From contig DTSG01000471.1 in assembly GCA_012965455.1 (NCBI GenBank), positions 1-8,138 of the forward strand: a DNA stretch of 8,138 nucleotides. Direction: 5' to 3'. The position numbers and the translations under genes were made by a program. The notes beneath the pieces are model-generated. The model was not told where the DNA came from, searched no databases, and was given only the letters and a program-made list of their open reading frames with translations. Source of the stretch: Planctomycetaceae bacterium. Its GTDB lineage: Bacteria > Planctomycetota > Planctomycetia > Pirellulales > Pirellulaceae. This document shows, piece by piece, positions 1-7,262 of the stretch; the stretch's first letter is position 1, and the number at the start of each line of letters is the position of its first letter.

Positions 1-36
1 GACCACGACTCGCACGATGACCACGACTCGCACGAT
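1..36 (+). repeat. Perfect 18-bp tandem repeat (two copies) inside nuoL
   Basis: Bases 1-18 and 19-36 are identical (GACCACGACTCGCACGAT). The unit is a multiple of three and encodes DHDSHD twice, followed by the acidic run DDEHAAADADDPEDDF. The array may begin before the window edge. It lies in the loop between TM3 and TM4 of NuoL. Identity at third codon positions suggests recent duplication by slippage rather than old conserved protein sequence. Confidence 0.9.
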
Positions 37-2076
37 GATGAACATGCCGCTGCTGATGCTGATGACCCAGAAGACGATTTTATGTTCGTTGACCACGAAG
101 TCAGTATGGAAGATGGTAGCCATTGCCACCGCACGGGACGATATCCTCGATTCTTCCAAGCATTATCGTTGTTCTGTTTCAGCATGCTGGGCTTGGTTCT
201 TGCTGGAAACGTAGCAATGACCTTTGTGTTTTGGGAATTAGTTGGGATTTGTTCTTATTTTCTGATTGGTTTTTATGTTGAACGAAAAAGCGCATCAACC
301 GCAGCGAACAAAGCCTTTATTGTGAACCGCATCGGTGACTTTGGGATGATTATCGGACTGATGATTTTCTGGACTGGCTTCGGGACGTTTAACTATGGTG
401 ATGACGGCGACGAAAGCGGCTTGTTCAGTCAAATGGAGGCAGCCACCGTTCATCACGTTGAAGCTCACGACGGTGTTGATAGCTCTAGTGTGCCTGCGGT
501 TGTGCCAGCGAAACTTGTTTCCGCATTTTATGAACAAGAAATCAAAGATCACCGAACCCAACACGGAGTCAGTACGGAGCAAGCGATTGCTGAATTGCAA
601 CACGAGCGGGTTGAAAACGGAGAATCTCCGCTGGGCTATTGGCTGATGATTATCGGTGGTCTAGGTATCTTCTGTGGCTGTATTGGTAAGAGTGCCCAGT
701 TCCCCTTACATGTTTGGCTGCCGGATGCAATGGAAGGCCCAACTCCCGTTTCCGCTTTGGTCCATTCAGCGACGATGGTGGCTGCTGGTGTGTTCTTGGT
801 TGGCCGGTTCTATCCCATGTTTGTCCCCGAGACGTTGTTGGTCATTGCCATTATTGGAACGATCACTTTGTTTATCGGGGCAACGATAGCCATTACAGCG
901 AACGACATCAAGAAAGTACTCGCTTACTCAACTATTTCCCAGCTGGGCTATATGATCATGGCTCTAGGCGCAGGTGGTTGGGTTGCTGGATTATTACACT
1001 TATTCACTCATGCGTTTTTCAAGAGTTTGCTATTCATGGGTTCCGGTTCGGTAATTCATGCTGTGCACACCAACGACATGCGTGAAATGGGTGGTCTCCG
1101 TAAAAAGATTCCTGTAACCGCATACACGATGTTCGTTGCCTGCTTAGCAATTGCAGGTGCGGGGATTCCGTTTGTAATTGGCACCAGTGGCTATTACTCG
1201 AAAGACTCGATTCTCGAGCAAGCTTTCAGTTGGGGACAACAAAATGGCTTTGCCTTCGGCGGTATATTCTTCTGGGTGGCGACTGCGAGTGCAGCGATTA
1301 CTGCTTTTTACATGTTCCGTATGTGGTTCATGACGTTTGCCGGTAAGCCTCGTAATGAAGAACGGTACGCTCACGCTCGCGAATACCCCAACATGGTATA
1401 TCCATTGGTAATCTTGGCTGTGTTTGCCATTGCTGTAGCCTGGCCCAACCCACTGCAAAAGGGATTTGACTTGAGCACGTTACTTGAAGCCTCACGACCA
1501 GCGACTATTAGCGGCACAACGTTAAACGGTTCTGTGGCGGCGATCGTTGTACCTGATGAACACTTAAGCCACATGGATGCCATTAAGACGCCCGTGACGT
1601 TGTTAGCAACAGTGACTGGAATTATTGGTATTTTGCTAGCGGCGTTTATGTACGTATTGCCTGGATCACGAGGACTGGTAGCTGCAGAGATGGCTGCTAA
1701 ATTCAAGTGGATTCATAACTTCCTGCTCAATAAATGGTGGTTTGATGAATTGTACGAAGTGATTTTTGTGAAGCCGTCCCAAATGATTGGCAGATGGATC
1801 AGTTGGATTGATCTGAATATTTTGGACTCCATTATCCACTTCTCTGCTCGGGCCACGAAAGCTGTAGCGAGATTTTGGGAGCGACTGGCGGATCAAATTA
1901 TTGTTGATGGATCCGTTAACTTGATAGCTCGCTGGATTTACCAAGCAGGCGTTTCGCTACGTCGGGTACAAACTGGGAGTTTAAGACAATATGTGCTGTT
2001 CATTGTCATTGCGGCGATTACGATATTTGTCCTTGTCAGCTTCATGTGGGACCCTGTTTCCATTGCCGGACATTAG
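1..2076 (+). CDS. nuoL: NADH-quinone oxidoreductase subunit L (NuoL), 5'-partial
   Basis: NuoL is the distal antiporter-like proton-pumping subunit of the complex I membrane arm. The frame is open from base 1, so the start lies upstream; 691 residues are visible and the first three TM helices are missing. Visible-residue landmarks: a His/Asp-rich stretch at 1-26; the RFF signature opening TM4; TM5 Glu79 in FWELVGICSY; TM7 Lys230 in GKSAQFPLHVWLPDAMEGPT; His333, His337 and Lys341 in HLFTHAFFK; TM12 Lys401 in YYSKDSI. The C-terminal part keeps NKWWFDELYEVIFVKP (from 577), the VQTGSLRQY motif and a last TM at about 664-685, so the lateral helix and its anchor are present. These match the E. coli charge relay. 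Oddities are the His/Asp loop and a hydrophilic insert of about 78 residues (133-210) between TM6 and TM7. It ends in TAG, 132 bases before nuoM. Confidence 0.97.
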   Translation, partial: DHDSHDDHDSHDDEHAAADADDPEDDFMFVDHEVSMEDGSHCHRTGRYPRFFQALSLFCFSMLGLVLAGNVAMTFVFWELVGICSYFLIGFYVERKSASTAANKAFIVNRIGDFGMIIGLMIFWTGFGTFNYGDDGDESGLFSQMEAATVHHVEAHDGVDSSSVPAVVPAKLVSAFYEQEIKDHRTQHGVSTEQAIAELQHERVENGESPLGYWLMIIGGLGIFCGCIGKSAQFPLHVWLPDAMEGPTPVSALVHSATMVAAGVFLVGRFYPMFVPETLLVIAIIGTITLFIGATIAITANDIKKVLAYSTISQLGYMIMALGAGGWVAGLLHLFTHAFFKSLLFMGSGSVIHAVHTNDMREMGGLRKKIPVTAYTMFVACLAIAGAGIPFVIGTSGYYSKDSILEQAFSWGQQNGFAFGGIFFWVATASAAITAFYMFRMWFMTFAGKPRNEERYAHAREYPNMVYPLVILAVFAIAVAWPNPLQKGFDLSTLLEASRPATISGTTLNGSVAAIVVPDEHLSHMDAIKTPVTLLATVTGIIGILLAAFMYVLPGSRGLVAAEMAAKFKWIHNFLLNKWWFDELYEVIFVKPSQMIGRWISWIDLNILDSIIHFSARATKAVARFWERLADQIIVDGSVNLIARWIYQAGVSLRRVQTGSLRQYVLFIVIAAITIFVLVSFMWDPVSIAGH

Positions 2077-2140
2077 TCATTCAACATTGCAAAACATTTA
2101 CTTACAAATTTATTGACCTTTTATTTCATTTGAAAAACAC

Positions 2141-2161
2141 TTTCCCATCACGTACGGGAAA
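2141..2161 (+). repeat. Inverted repeat in the nuoL-nuoM gap
   Basis: TTTCCC at 2141-2146 pairs with GGGAAA at 2156-2161 across a 9-base loop. No T-run follows, so it does not look like an intrinsic terminator. It may be a protein site, a transcript processing or stability hairpin, or chance. Confidence 0.4.
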
Positions 2162-2172
2162 TAAACAAAGAG

Positions 2173-2190
2173 CTTCGAAGAGTTTCGAAG
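2173..2190 (+). repeat. 7-bp hairpin built from a repeated TTCGAAGA, just upstream of nuoM
   Basis: CTTCGAA (2173-2179) and TTCGAAG (2184-2190) form a perfect 7-bp stem around a 4-base GAGT loop. The same bases also form a direct repeat, TTCGAAGA at 2174-2181 and 2184-2191. The stem ends 18 bases before the nuoM start codon and just upstream of the only Shine-Dalgarno-like string, GAGAG at 2197-2201. A role in nuoM translation or message processing is possible, but is inference. Confidence 0.45.
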
Positions 2191-2208
2191 ATACACGAGA
2201 GATAAACT

Positions 2209-4056
2209 ATGGACTTTTTTAACAGTATTACGCTCATTGTCTTTTTGCCAACAATTGGCGCCCTCGCTTTAGCCTTCTTTCCGAGTCTCAAGGACGAAGA
2301 AGGTGTTAACGAAGCGGAGAACAAGAATCTATTGTTGATGGCGACCTTGGCAATCACCTTAATTACGTTTGCCGTCACGGTAGGTGTATTTTTGCTGGGC
2401 GGTGACGATCGGTTCCATTCCAATACGGCCGACATGCAAAAGGCGTTTAGCGTGGATTGGATTCCCGCATTCAACATCCATTTTGCAATGGGCCTTGATG
2501 GCATTAGCTTTCCGCTCATCATGCTTACGACGGGAATCAGTGCATTGGCCGTCGGTGCAAGTTGGTCGATCAAAAAACACTTGAAAGCTTATTGTATTTT
2601 ATTCCTGCTGCTGGAAACTGGAATGCTGGGTGTCTTCTTGGCGCTTGACTTCTTCCTGTTTTACGTTTTTTGGGAAGTCATGCTACTGCCGATGTATTTC
2701 TTGATTGGCATTTGGGGTGGGCCGCGGCGAGAATACGCAGCAATCAAGTTTTTCCTGTACACACTGCTTGGGAGTGTGTTGATGCTGATTGCAATTCTTG
2801 TACTGTACTATGCTAGTGACCTGACAAAATTGGACGCAGGCACGCTTGCTACTCTAAATTTAAATGAGAGTGTGGTGTCTGAGGTCCTAGCGATTCAGGC
2901 AGATAGTGATGGAAACCATGCACCCATGCACACGTTTAATTTATTGGCATTGGCTGAAATTGGTCAAAATACCGATTGTTTTAGTCCCACAGTTCAATGG
3001 TGGTGCTTCTTGTTACTATTCATTGGCTTCTTAGTCAAAGTACCATCGATACCGGTGCACACCTGGTTACCGGATGCGCACGTGGAAGCTCCGACTCCGA
3101 TTTCGATGATTCTAGCTGGTGTGTTGTTGAAAATGGGTGGATACGGGATCATCCGAATCTGCTATCCGATCTGCCCGGTTGGTGGCCTAGAACTTGCATA
3201 TCTGGTATGTGGGTTAGGTGTGGCCAGTATGGTTTATGGTGCGTTTGCAGCATTAGCTCAAAAAGACTTCAAACGGATGGTTGCCTACAGTTCGGTTAGC
3301 CATATGGGATATGTCGTTCTAGGCTTTGGCGTCTGGACGCTCATGGGCGATGGTGATTATTGGAAAATGGGGATCAACGGTGCCCTGTTCCAAATGATTG
3401 GTCACGGTATTTCCTCAGCTGGTATGTTCTTTATGGTTGGAATTATTTACGACCGAGTGCACCATCGAAACCTCGACGAGTTCGGCGGGCTCTATGGGCT
3501 GATGCCAAAATACACGGCGCTGGCCATGGGTCTGTTCTTTGCCGGCTTAGGTCTGCCTGGACTTTGTGGGTTCATTGGCGAAGTTCTAGTTGTGTTAAGC
3601 GTTTGGAAATTCAGTCCGTTATTGGCAATTGTGTCCGCCAGCGTCGTGATTCTCACCGCTGCTTATATTCTGTGGGCGATCCAACGTGTTTACCTTGGCC
3701 CCGAATATAAAGGCCCTCATGCGGAGGAAATATGCCCGATTAACAATCGAGAATTCTCCATCGGTGCGATTCTGTTGTCGTTGGCAATCCTCTTTGGCGT
3801 TTTTCCAAACCTAATAATTCGTTACATGGACGATACTGTCGCGGCCCAAGTTGATTCATTAAACGAGTGGCGAGTCCGATATGAAGCGAGCGTTGAACAA
3901 GACACTGCGACTGAGGTAGAAGAAGCGGATCATCCAGCGGAATCTGTTGTCACTGCACTGTCAGCAGATGTTGTATTGACGGATGTTGCGCACCCGCTCA
4001 GTTCAATGATTCGCAATGAAGCAGCTGTAGTTGTGAGCGTAAACGAACAACAGTAA
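2209..4056 (+). CDS. nuoM: NADH-quinone oxidoreductase subunit M (NuoM)
   Basis: NuoM is the middle antiporter-like proton-pumping subunit of the complex I membrane arm. The 615-residue protein is longer than the usual roughly 500. Landmarks: TM5 Glu156 in FWEVMLLPMYFLIGIWGG; TM7 Lys277 in FLVKVPSIPVHTWLPDAHVEAPT; Lys308 in LLKMGGYG; His365 in YSSVSHMGY after DFKRMVA; His399 in QMIGHG; TM12 Glu458 in GFIGEVL, where NuoL and NuoN carry Lys, as is normal for NuoM. Extra length comes from a polar TM6-TM7 loop (about 203-262) and an acidic, non-membrane C-terminal tail (about 555-615). The ATG is chosen because MDFFNSITLIVFLPTIGALAL is the expected first helix. A weak GAGAG sits 7 bases upstream. 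The gene ends with tandem TAA stops (4054-4059). It lies between nuoL and nuoN on the same strand, presumably in one operon. Confidence 0.98.
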   Translation: MDFFNSITLIVFLPTIGALALAFFPSLKDEEGVNEAENKNLLLMATLAITLITFAVTVGVFLLGGDDRFHSNTADMQKAFSVDWIPAFNIHFAMGLDGISFPLIMLTTGISALAVGASWSIKKHLKAYCILFLLLETGMLGVFLALDFFLFYVFWEVMLLPMYFLIGIWGGPRREYAAIKFFLYTLLGSVLMLIAILVLYYASDLTKLDAGTLATLNLNESVVSEVLAIQADSDGNHAPMHTFNLLALAEIGQNTDCFSPTVQWWCFLLLFIGFLVKVPSIPVHTWLPDAHVEAPTPISMILAGVLLKMGGYGIIRICYPICPVGGLELAYLVCGLGVASMVYGAFAALAQKDFKRMVAYSSVSHMGYVVLGFGVWTLMGDGDYWKMGINGALFQMIGHGISSAGMFFMVGIIYDRVHHRNLDEFGGLYGLMPKYTALAMGLFFAGLGLPGLCGFIGEVLVVLSVWKFSPLLAIVSASVVILTAAYILWAIQRVYLGPEYKGPHAEEICPINNREFSIGAILLSLAILFGVFPNLIIRYMDDTVAAQVDSLNEWRVRYEASVEQDTATEVEEADHPAESVVTALSADVVLTDVAHPLSSMIRNEAAVVVSVNEQQ

Positions 4057-4080
4057 TAACAGGGAAACCGAATACGACTA

Positions 4081-4093
4081 TTTGACGGTCAAA
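4081..4093. repeat. Short palindrome in the nuoM-nuoN gap
   Basis: TTTGAC and GTCAAA are perfect 6-base inverted arms around a single central G, starting 25 bases after the nuoM stop and ending 28 bases before the nuoN start. The shape would suit a dimeric regulator better than an RNA hairpin, because the loop is very short. A TTGAC core also resembles a -35 box, but no good -10 follows at the right spacing. It may be chance. Confidence 0.3.
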
Positions 4094-4121
4094 AGATCAC
4101 AATAACCTAACAAAGCAAGTT

Positions 4122-5885
4122 ATGAATTTTCAATCTCTTATCACAGACTTAACCGCAGACTCGCAGAACAGCATCATGTTGTTCATGCCAGAGATTTGTT
4201 TGAGTCTGTTTATCTCGCTCTTTTTATTGGTGCGGCTGATGTCTCGTCGTATCGATCTGTTTTGGGTTGCTTTGGTTGGAGCGGTCGCTGGGTTAATCTC
4301 AAGTCGCCCTTGGGAGCTTGGGTCAGAAGAATTAATTGGCAGCGAACTATTTACCGGACTGTTGGTTCATGATGGATTAACAGTTGCGATGCGGACGATC
4401 TTGATGGGTTTCTTGGTAATGTTCTTGATCTTCACCAAAATTTCTGGCATTCCTGATCGCGAAGATGGAGCGGATATTTATACACTCATTTTCGGTGCGA
4501 CCCTAGGAATGTGCTTGATGGTTTCAGCGAATCATCTTTTGGTTGTATTCCTAGCCATTGAAATGACCAGTGTGCCATCCTATGTATTGGCTGCTTTGAT
4601 GAAGGGTCGCCGCCGTGGTAGTGAAGCCGGTCTCAAGTATGCCATTTATGGTGCCGGTGCCGCCGGGATTATGCTCTATGGCATTTCGTTATTAGCGGGT
4701 TTAACTAGTTCAGCGCATTTACCAACGATTGCTTTGCAATTAGCGGAAATTTTGCCGAACATGTCAGCATCAGAACAAGCGGTTCTTTGTTTGAGTGCTG
4801 TTATGATCGCAGCTGGCGTGGCCTTCAAGTTGTCAGTCGTTCCATTCCATTTTTGGGCACCTGATGTGTTTCACGGTGCCTGTGCTGAAGTCAACGCATT
4901 TCTCAGTATTGCCTCGAAAGCAGCAGCGCTGGCACTGTTGTTGCGATTGGCTGTTGGTTTGGGCTCCGTACCATTGGAAACGGTAGCTGACAGGGCCGAA
5001 TCTCAGGGAGCAGCTGCAAATGTACAATTGCTCGACATACAGCAGACGAGACCAGTAGCTATTGTTGAAGATGTCGCTGATGACGAGGCGGTTGATTCGG
5101 CGGTTGCTGCAGTTGAAACAACAGACCAGTTTGACGATCGAATTGCTCGCAAGGCAGCGAAGGACGCTCAGTTAGCACCGGTTCGCAACTTCATTGCTCT
5201 GTTGGTAGCATTCTTTGCCGTCATTACAACGACATTTGGTAACCTGGCTGCGTACGGCCAAACAAATATTAAGCGGATGTTGGCCTATTCAACGATAGCT
5301 CATGCGGGCTACATGATTATGGCAATTTGTCCGCTAATGGCGTTGTTAGGCGTTGACTCGTCGGGAGCCGAGAATGCGGCAAGTGCGTTGTTGCAATACA
5401 TTGTCGTTTACGTATTCATGAACTTGGGTGCGTTTGCGATTATCGCATTCCTGCGAAACTATATCGGCAGCGAAGAGATTTCAGATTATTCAGGTATGAT
5501 CAAAACACGCCCCGCCTTGGTTATTTGTTTAGCTTTGATCTTCTTTAGTCTCGTTGGACTTCCGCCGCTGGCGGGCTTCTTAGGGAAATTCGCAATTTTT
5601 GCTTCGATCACGGAAGCTTATACCGCCACCACGCAAACCTATTTATTGGTTATCTTAGTGGTGGCTGGACTTAATACTGCGATCAGCCTGTTTTATTACC
5701 TAGCAGTTATCAAAACGATGATCATGGGTGAGCCAACCACTGCCAAGCCTGTCGGAAACCTGGAAGTAGGCAAGATTGAAACAGCCTATGTGATCGCCAT
5801 TACCGCTCCCACTGTACTGCTTATTGTGTGTTGGGAATCGGTTGCCCATGTTGCTCAACAAGCTGTCGTTTGGTTTATCGCTTAA
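4122..5885 (+). CDS. nuoN: NADH-quinone oxidoreductase subunit N (NuoN)
   Basis: NuoN is the antiporter-like proton-pumping subunit nearest the quinone end of the complex I membrane arm. The 587-residue protein is longer than the usual roughly 480. Landmarks: TM5 Glu147 in VFLAIEMTSVPSYVLAA; Lys172 in EAGLKYAIYGAGAAGIMLYG; TM7 Lys236 in FKLSVVPFHFWAPDVFHGA; TM8 Lys266 in SIASKAAALALL; His394 in YSTIAHAGYMI after NIKRMLA; TM12 Lys489 in PPLAGFLGKF. The set of channel residues is complete. Two oddities: the usual Gly-Ala-Pro-Thr-Pro-Val before TM8 reads GACAEV (252-257), and an acidic, Ala/Val-rich insert fills about residues 286-354 between TM8 and TM9, where E. coli has a short loop. No strong ribosome-binding site precedes the ATG. 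It is 65 bases after nuoM and 18 before the next gene. Confidence 0.97.
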   Translation: MNFQSLITDLTADSQNSIMLFMPEICLSLFISLFLLVRLMSRRIDLFWVALVGAVAGLISSRPWELGSEELIGSELFTGLLVHDGLTVAMRTILMGFLVMFLIFTKISGIPDREDGADIYTLIFGATLGMCLMVSANHLLVVFLAIEMTSVPSYVLAALMKGRRRGSEAGLKYAIYGAGAAGIMLYGISLLAGLTSSAHLPTIALQLAEILPNMSASEQAVLCLSAVMIAAGVAFKLSVVPFHFWAPDVFHGACAEVNAFLSIASKAAALALLLRLAVGLGSVPLETVADRAESQGAAANVQLLDIQQTRPVAIVEDVADDEAVDSAVAAVETTDQFDDRIARKAAKDAQLAPVRNFIALLVAFFAVITTTFGNLAAYGQTNIKRMLAYSTIAHAGYMIMAICPLMALLGVDSSGAENAASALLQYIVVYVFMNLGAFAIIAFLRNYIGSEEISDYSGMIKTRPALVICLALIFFSLVGLPPLAGFLGKFAIFASITEAYTATTQTYLLVILVVAGLNTAISLFYYLAVIKTMIMGEPTTAKPVGNLEVGKIETAYVIAITAPTVLLIVCWESVAHVAQQAVVWFIA

Positions 5886-5903
5886 CGTAAAGAAGAACAC
5901 ATT

Positions 5904-6338
5904 ATGAACAATACCATAGATATATTGAATCGACTTTTAGGTGTCCATAGTTCTTCGTTGGCATCCTACATGGCATTCGTTTCGCCGTGGGTTGATGATG
6001 GCGAGCAAGAATCGCTGGCGACGGTCATGGATGTGGTAGAAGACCAAAACCGTACGATAAAAGCGGTTGGCGAATTGATTTTAGACCAAGGTGGAGTTGT
6101 TCAAGCTGGCGCTTTTCCGCTGACCTTTACGAGCCTGCATGACACTTCGTTGAATTATCTATTGCGGCTTTTAGTACGCGCACAATCTGACGATATTTTA
6201 TTGATTAAGAAATGTGTTGCTTCGTTGGATGAACATACTGTCGCACGAGCGCTCGCAGAAGAAGCATTGGGCAGCGCCCAAGGGCACTTGGAGCTATTTG
6301 AAGACCTGTTGTCGTCTGAACCGCAGGCGACTGCCTAG
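5904..6338 (+). CDS. Unrecognised small all-helical protein, last gene of the nuo cluster
   Basis: I cannot name this 144-residue protein. It has no signal peptide and no hydrophobic stretch long enough for a membrane helix, so it should be cytosolic. Four amphipathic helices can be drawn, at about 1-27, 33-62, 77-108 and 112-137. The fourth contains ARALAEEALGSAQGHLELFEDLL, an Glu119/Glu120...His128 arrangement that recalls ferritin-like four-helix bundles; Glu46 and His79 lie in helices 2 and 3. Helix 1 has His15 but no Glu at the usual ligand position, so metal binding is doubtful. Continuous open frame and normal soluble-protein composition support a real gene. It starts 18 bases after nuoN with a purine-rich AAAGAAGAA just upstream, so it is probably co-transcribed. 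An accessory or assembly role for complex I is a guess from position only. Confidence 0.85.
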   Translation: MNNTIDILNRLLGVHSSSLASYMAFVSPWVDDGEQESLATVMDVVEDQNRTIKAVGELILDQGGVVQAGAFPLTFTSLHDTSLNYLLRLLVRAQSDDILLIKKCVASLDEHTVARALAEEALGSAQGHLELFEDLLSSEPQATA

Positions 6339-6401
6339 GGCGTCCACCTGCGTTAACCGCCGGATTCGGAGTAAACTTCGACCGCAAATCGAGTGCTCGC
6401 T

Positions 6402-7235
6402 CTACGCTCCGCTTTTGGTATTGTCGTCGTTCCCGCCTAGTCGTTTAAAGAGATCGCAGGCGTTTTGGGTTGATTGTATGCCGATCTCTTCAAGTGAAAC
6501 ACCGCGGACGTCGGCGACGCACTGGGCGGTATGAACTATCATGGCGGGATGGTTTGGCCGTTTGCTACGGTAGGGGTGCGGCGACAAATATGGACAATCG
6601 GTTTCAAGTAAAATACGGTTCGCTGGGATCATGGCTGCTACTTCTCGCAGGGCGTCGTTTTTCTTAAACGTAACCATTCCGGCAAAAGAGATGTACATGC
6701 CGAGGTCAAGGCAGTTGCTTGCCGTCACGCTGTCACCGGTGAACGAGTGCATGACGCCCCGCAGCGGCCCACGTTGCCGCGCCTTTTGCAGCATTTCTAA
6801 GATTTCCTGCTCGCACTGTCGCATATGTACAATAAACGGCAATCCGGTTTTTTGCGAAGTGCGTAAGTGTCGGTCAAAATACTTTTGCTGCAGTTCAAAG
6901 GGAGCGTAATCCCAGTAGCGATCGAGACCTGTTTCACCTAAAGCAACAACTTTAGGGTGCTCAAGCATTGCCAGAATGCGTTCCCAATCGTGGTCGGTTG
7001 CTGTGGAGCAATAATTCGGGTGGATTCCCACGGCGGCGAAAACATTTTCGTGTTGTTTAGCGAGGTACAGGCTTTTCTGACTCGAGCCCCAAGTGCAGCC
7101 GATTGCAATTATTTTTTGCACGCCCGCGTCGAGTGCAGTTTGGATCACTAGATTCTGTCGACCATCAAACTGCTCACTTTCAAGATGAGCATGAGTATCG
7201 ATAAATCGGGCCGCAGTGGGAGTTCTGGTGGTCAT
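6402..7235 (-). CDS. TatD-family metal-dependent hydrolase
   Basis: This 277-residue protein is a TIM-barrel metallohydrolase of the TatD/YcfH family. The characterised members are Mg-dependent 3'-5' exonucleases acting in the cytoplasm; the natural substrate here is unknown. The family motifs appear in order: FIDTHAHLES with metal ligands His15 and His17; GIHP with His72; ALGETGLD with Glu101; GLPFIVHMRQ with His137; VMHSFTGD with His163; and LLETDCPYLSPHPYRSKRPN with Asp213. All expected ligands are present and the length is normal, so it should be active. The ATG at 7235 places the first barrel strand about ten residues in, as usual. It lies 27 bases downstream of the reductase on the same strand, probably co-transcribed, and converges on the nuo cluster. 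No gene symbol is given because TatD, YcfH and YjjV cannot be separated by eye. Confidence 0.95.
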   Translation of the reverse strand: MTTRTPTAARFIDTHAHLESEQFDGRQNLVIQTALDAGVQKIIAIGCTWGSSQKSLYLAKQHENVFAAVGIHPNYCSTATDHDWERILAMLEHPKVVALGETGLDRYWDYAPFELQQKYFDRHLRTSQKTGLPFIVHMRQCEQEILEMLQKARQRGPLRGVMHSFTGDSVTASNCLDLGMYISFAGMVTFKKNDALREVAAMIPANRILLETDCPYLSPHPYRSKRPNHPAMIVHTAQCVADVRGVSLEEIGIQSTQNACDLFKRLGGNDDNTKSGA

Positions 7236-7262
7236 GTGGGATCTAATCCAAGGTCTGTTTGA

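Noticed and set aside
295..603. Minus-strand 102-codon frame inside nuoL
   Set aside because: It is antisense to clear NuoL coding sequence and shows no recognisable motif. Other minus-strand frames inside nuoL, nuoM and nuoN were dropped for the same reason.
714..1085. Plus-strand 123-codon frame overlapping nuoL in another frame
   Set aside because: It is out of frame with the strongly conserved TM7-TM10 region of NuoL, and its translation is Cys/Trp/His-rich like a frame shadow.
2113..2141. Promoter before nuoM (TTGACC as -35)
   Set aside because: At 17-base spacing the -10 would be AACACT, matching the consensus at only three of six positions; this is too weak to annotate.
6375..6394. 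Possible terminator stem-loop between the convergent genes
   Set aside because: The stem is only six pairs with a bulge (ACTTCGA against TCGAGT) and has no T-run on either strand, so a terminator call is not supported.
6214..6534. Plus-strand 106-codon frame crossing the convergent gap
   Set aside because: It overlaps the 3' end of the small helical protein and the 3' end of the TatD gene on the other strand, and its Arg/Ser/Cys-rich translation looks non-coding.
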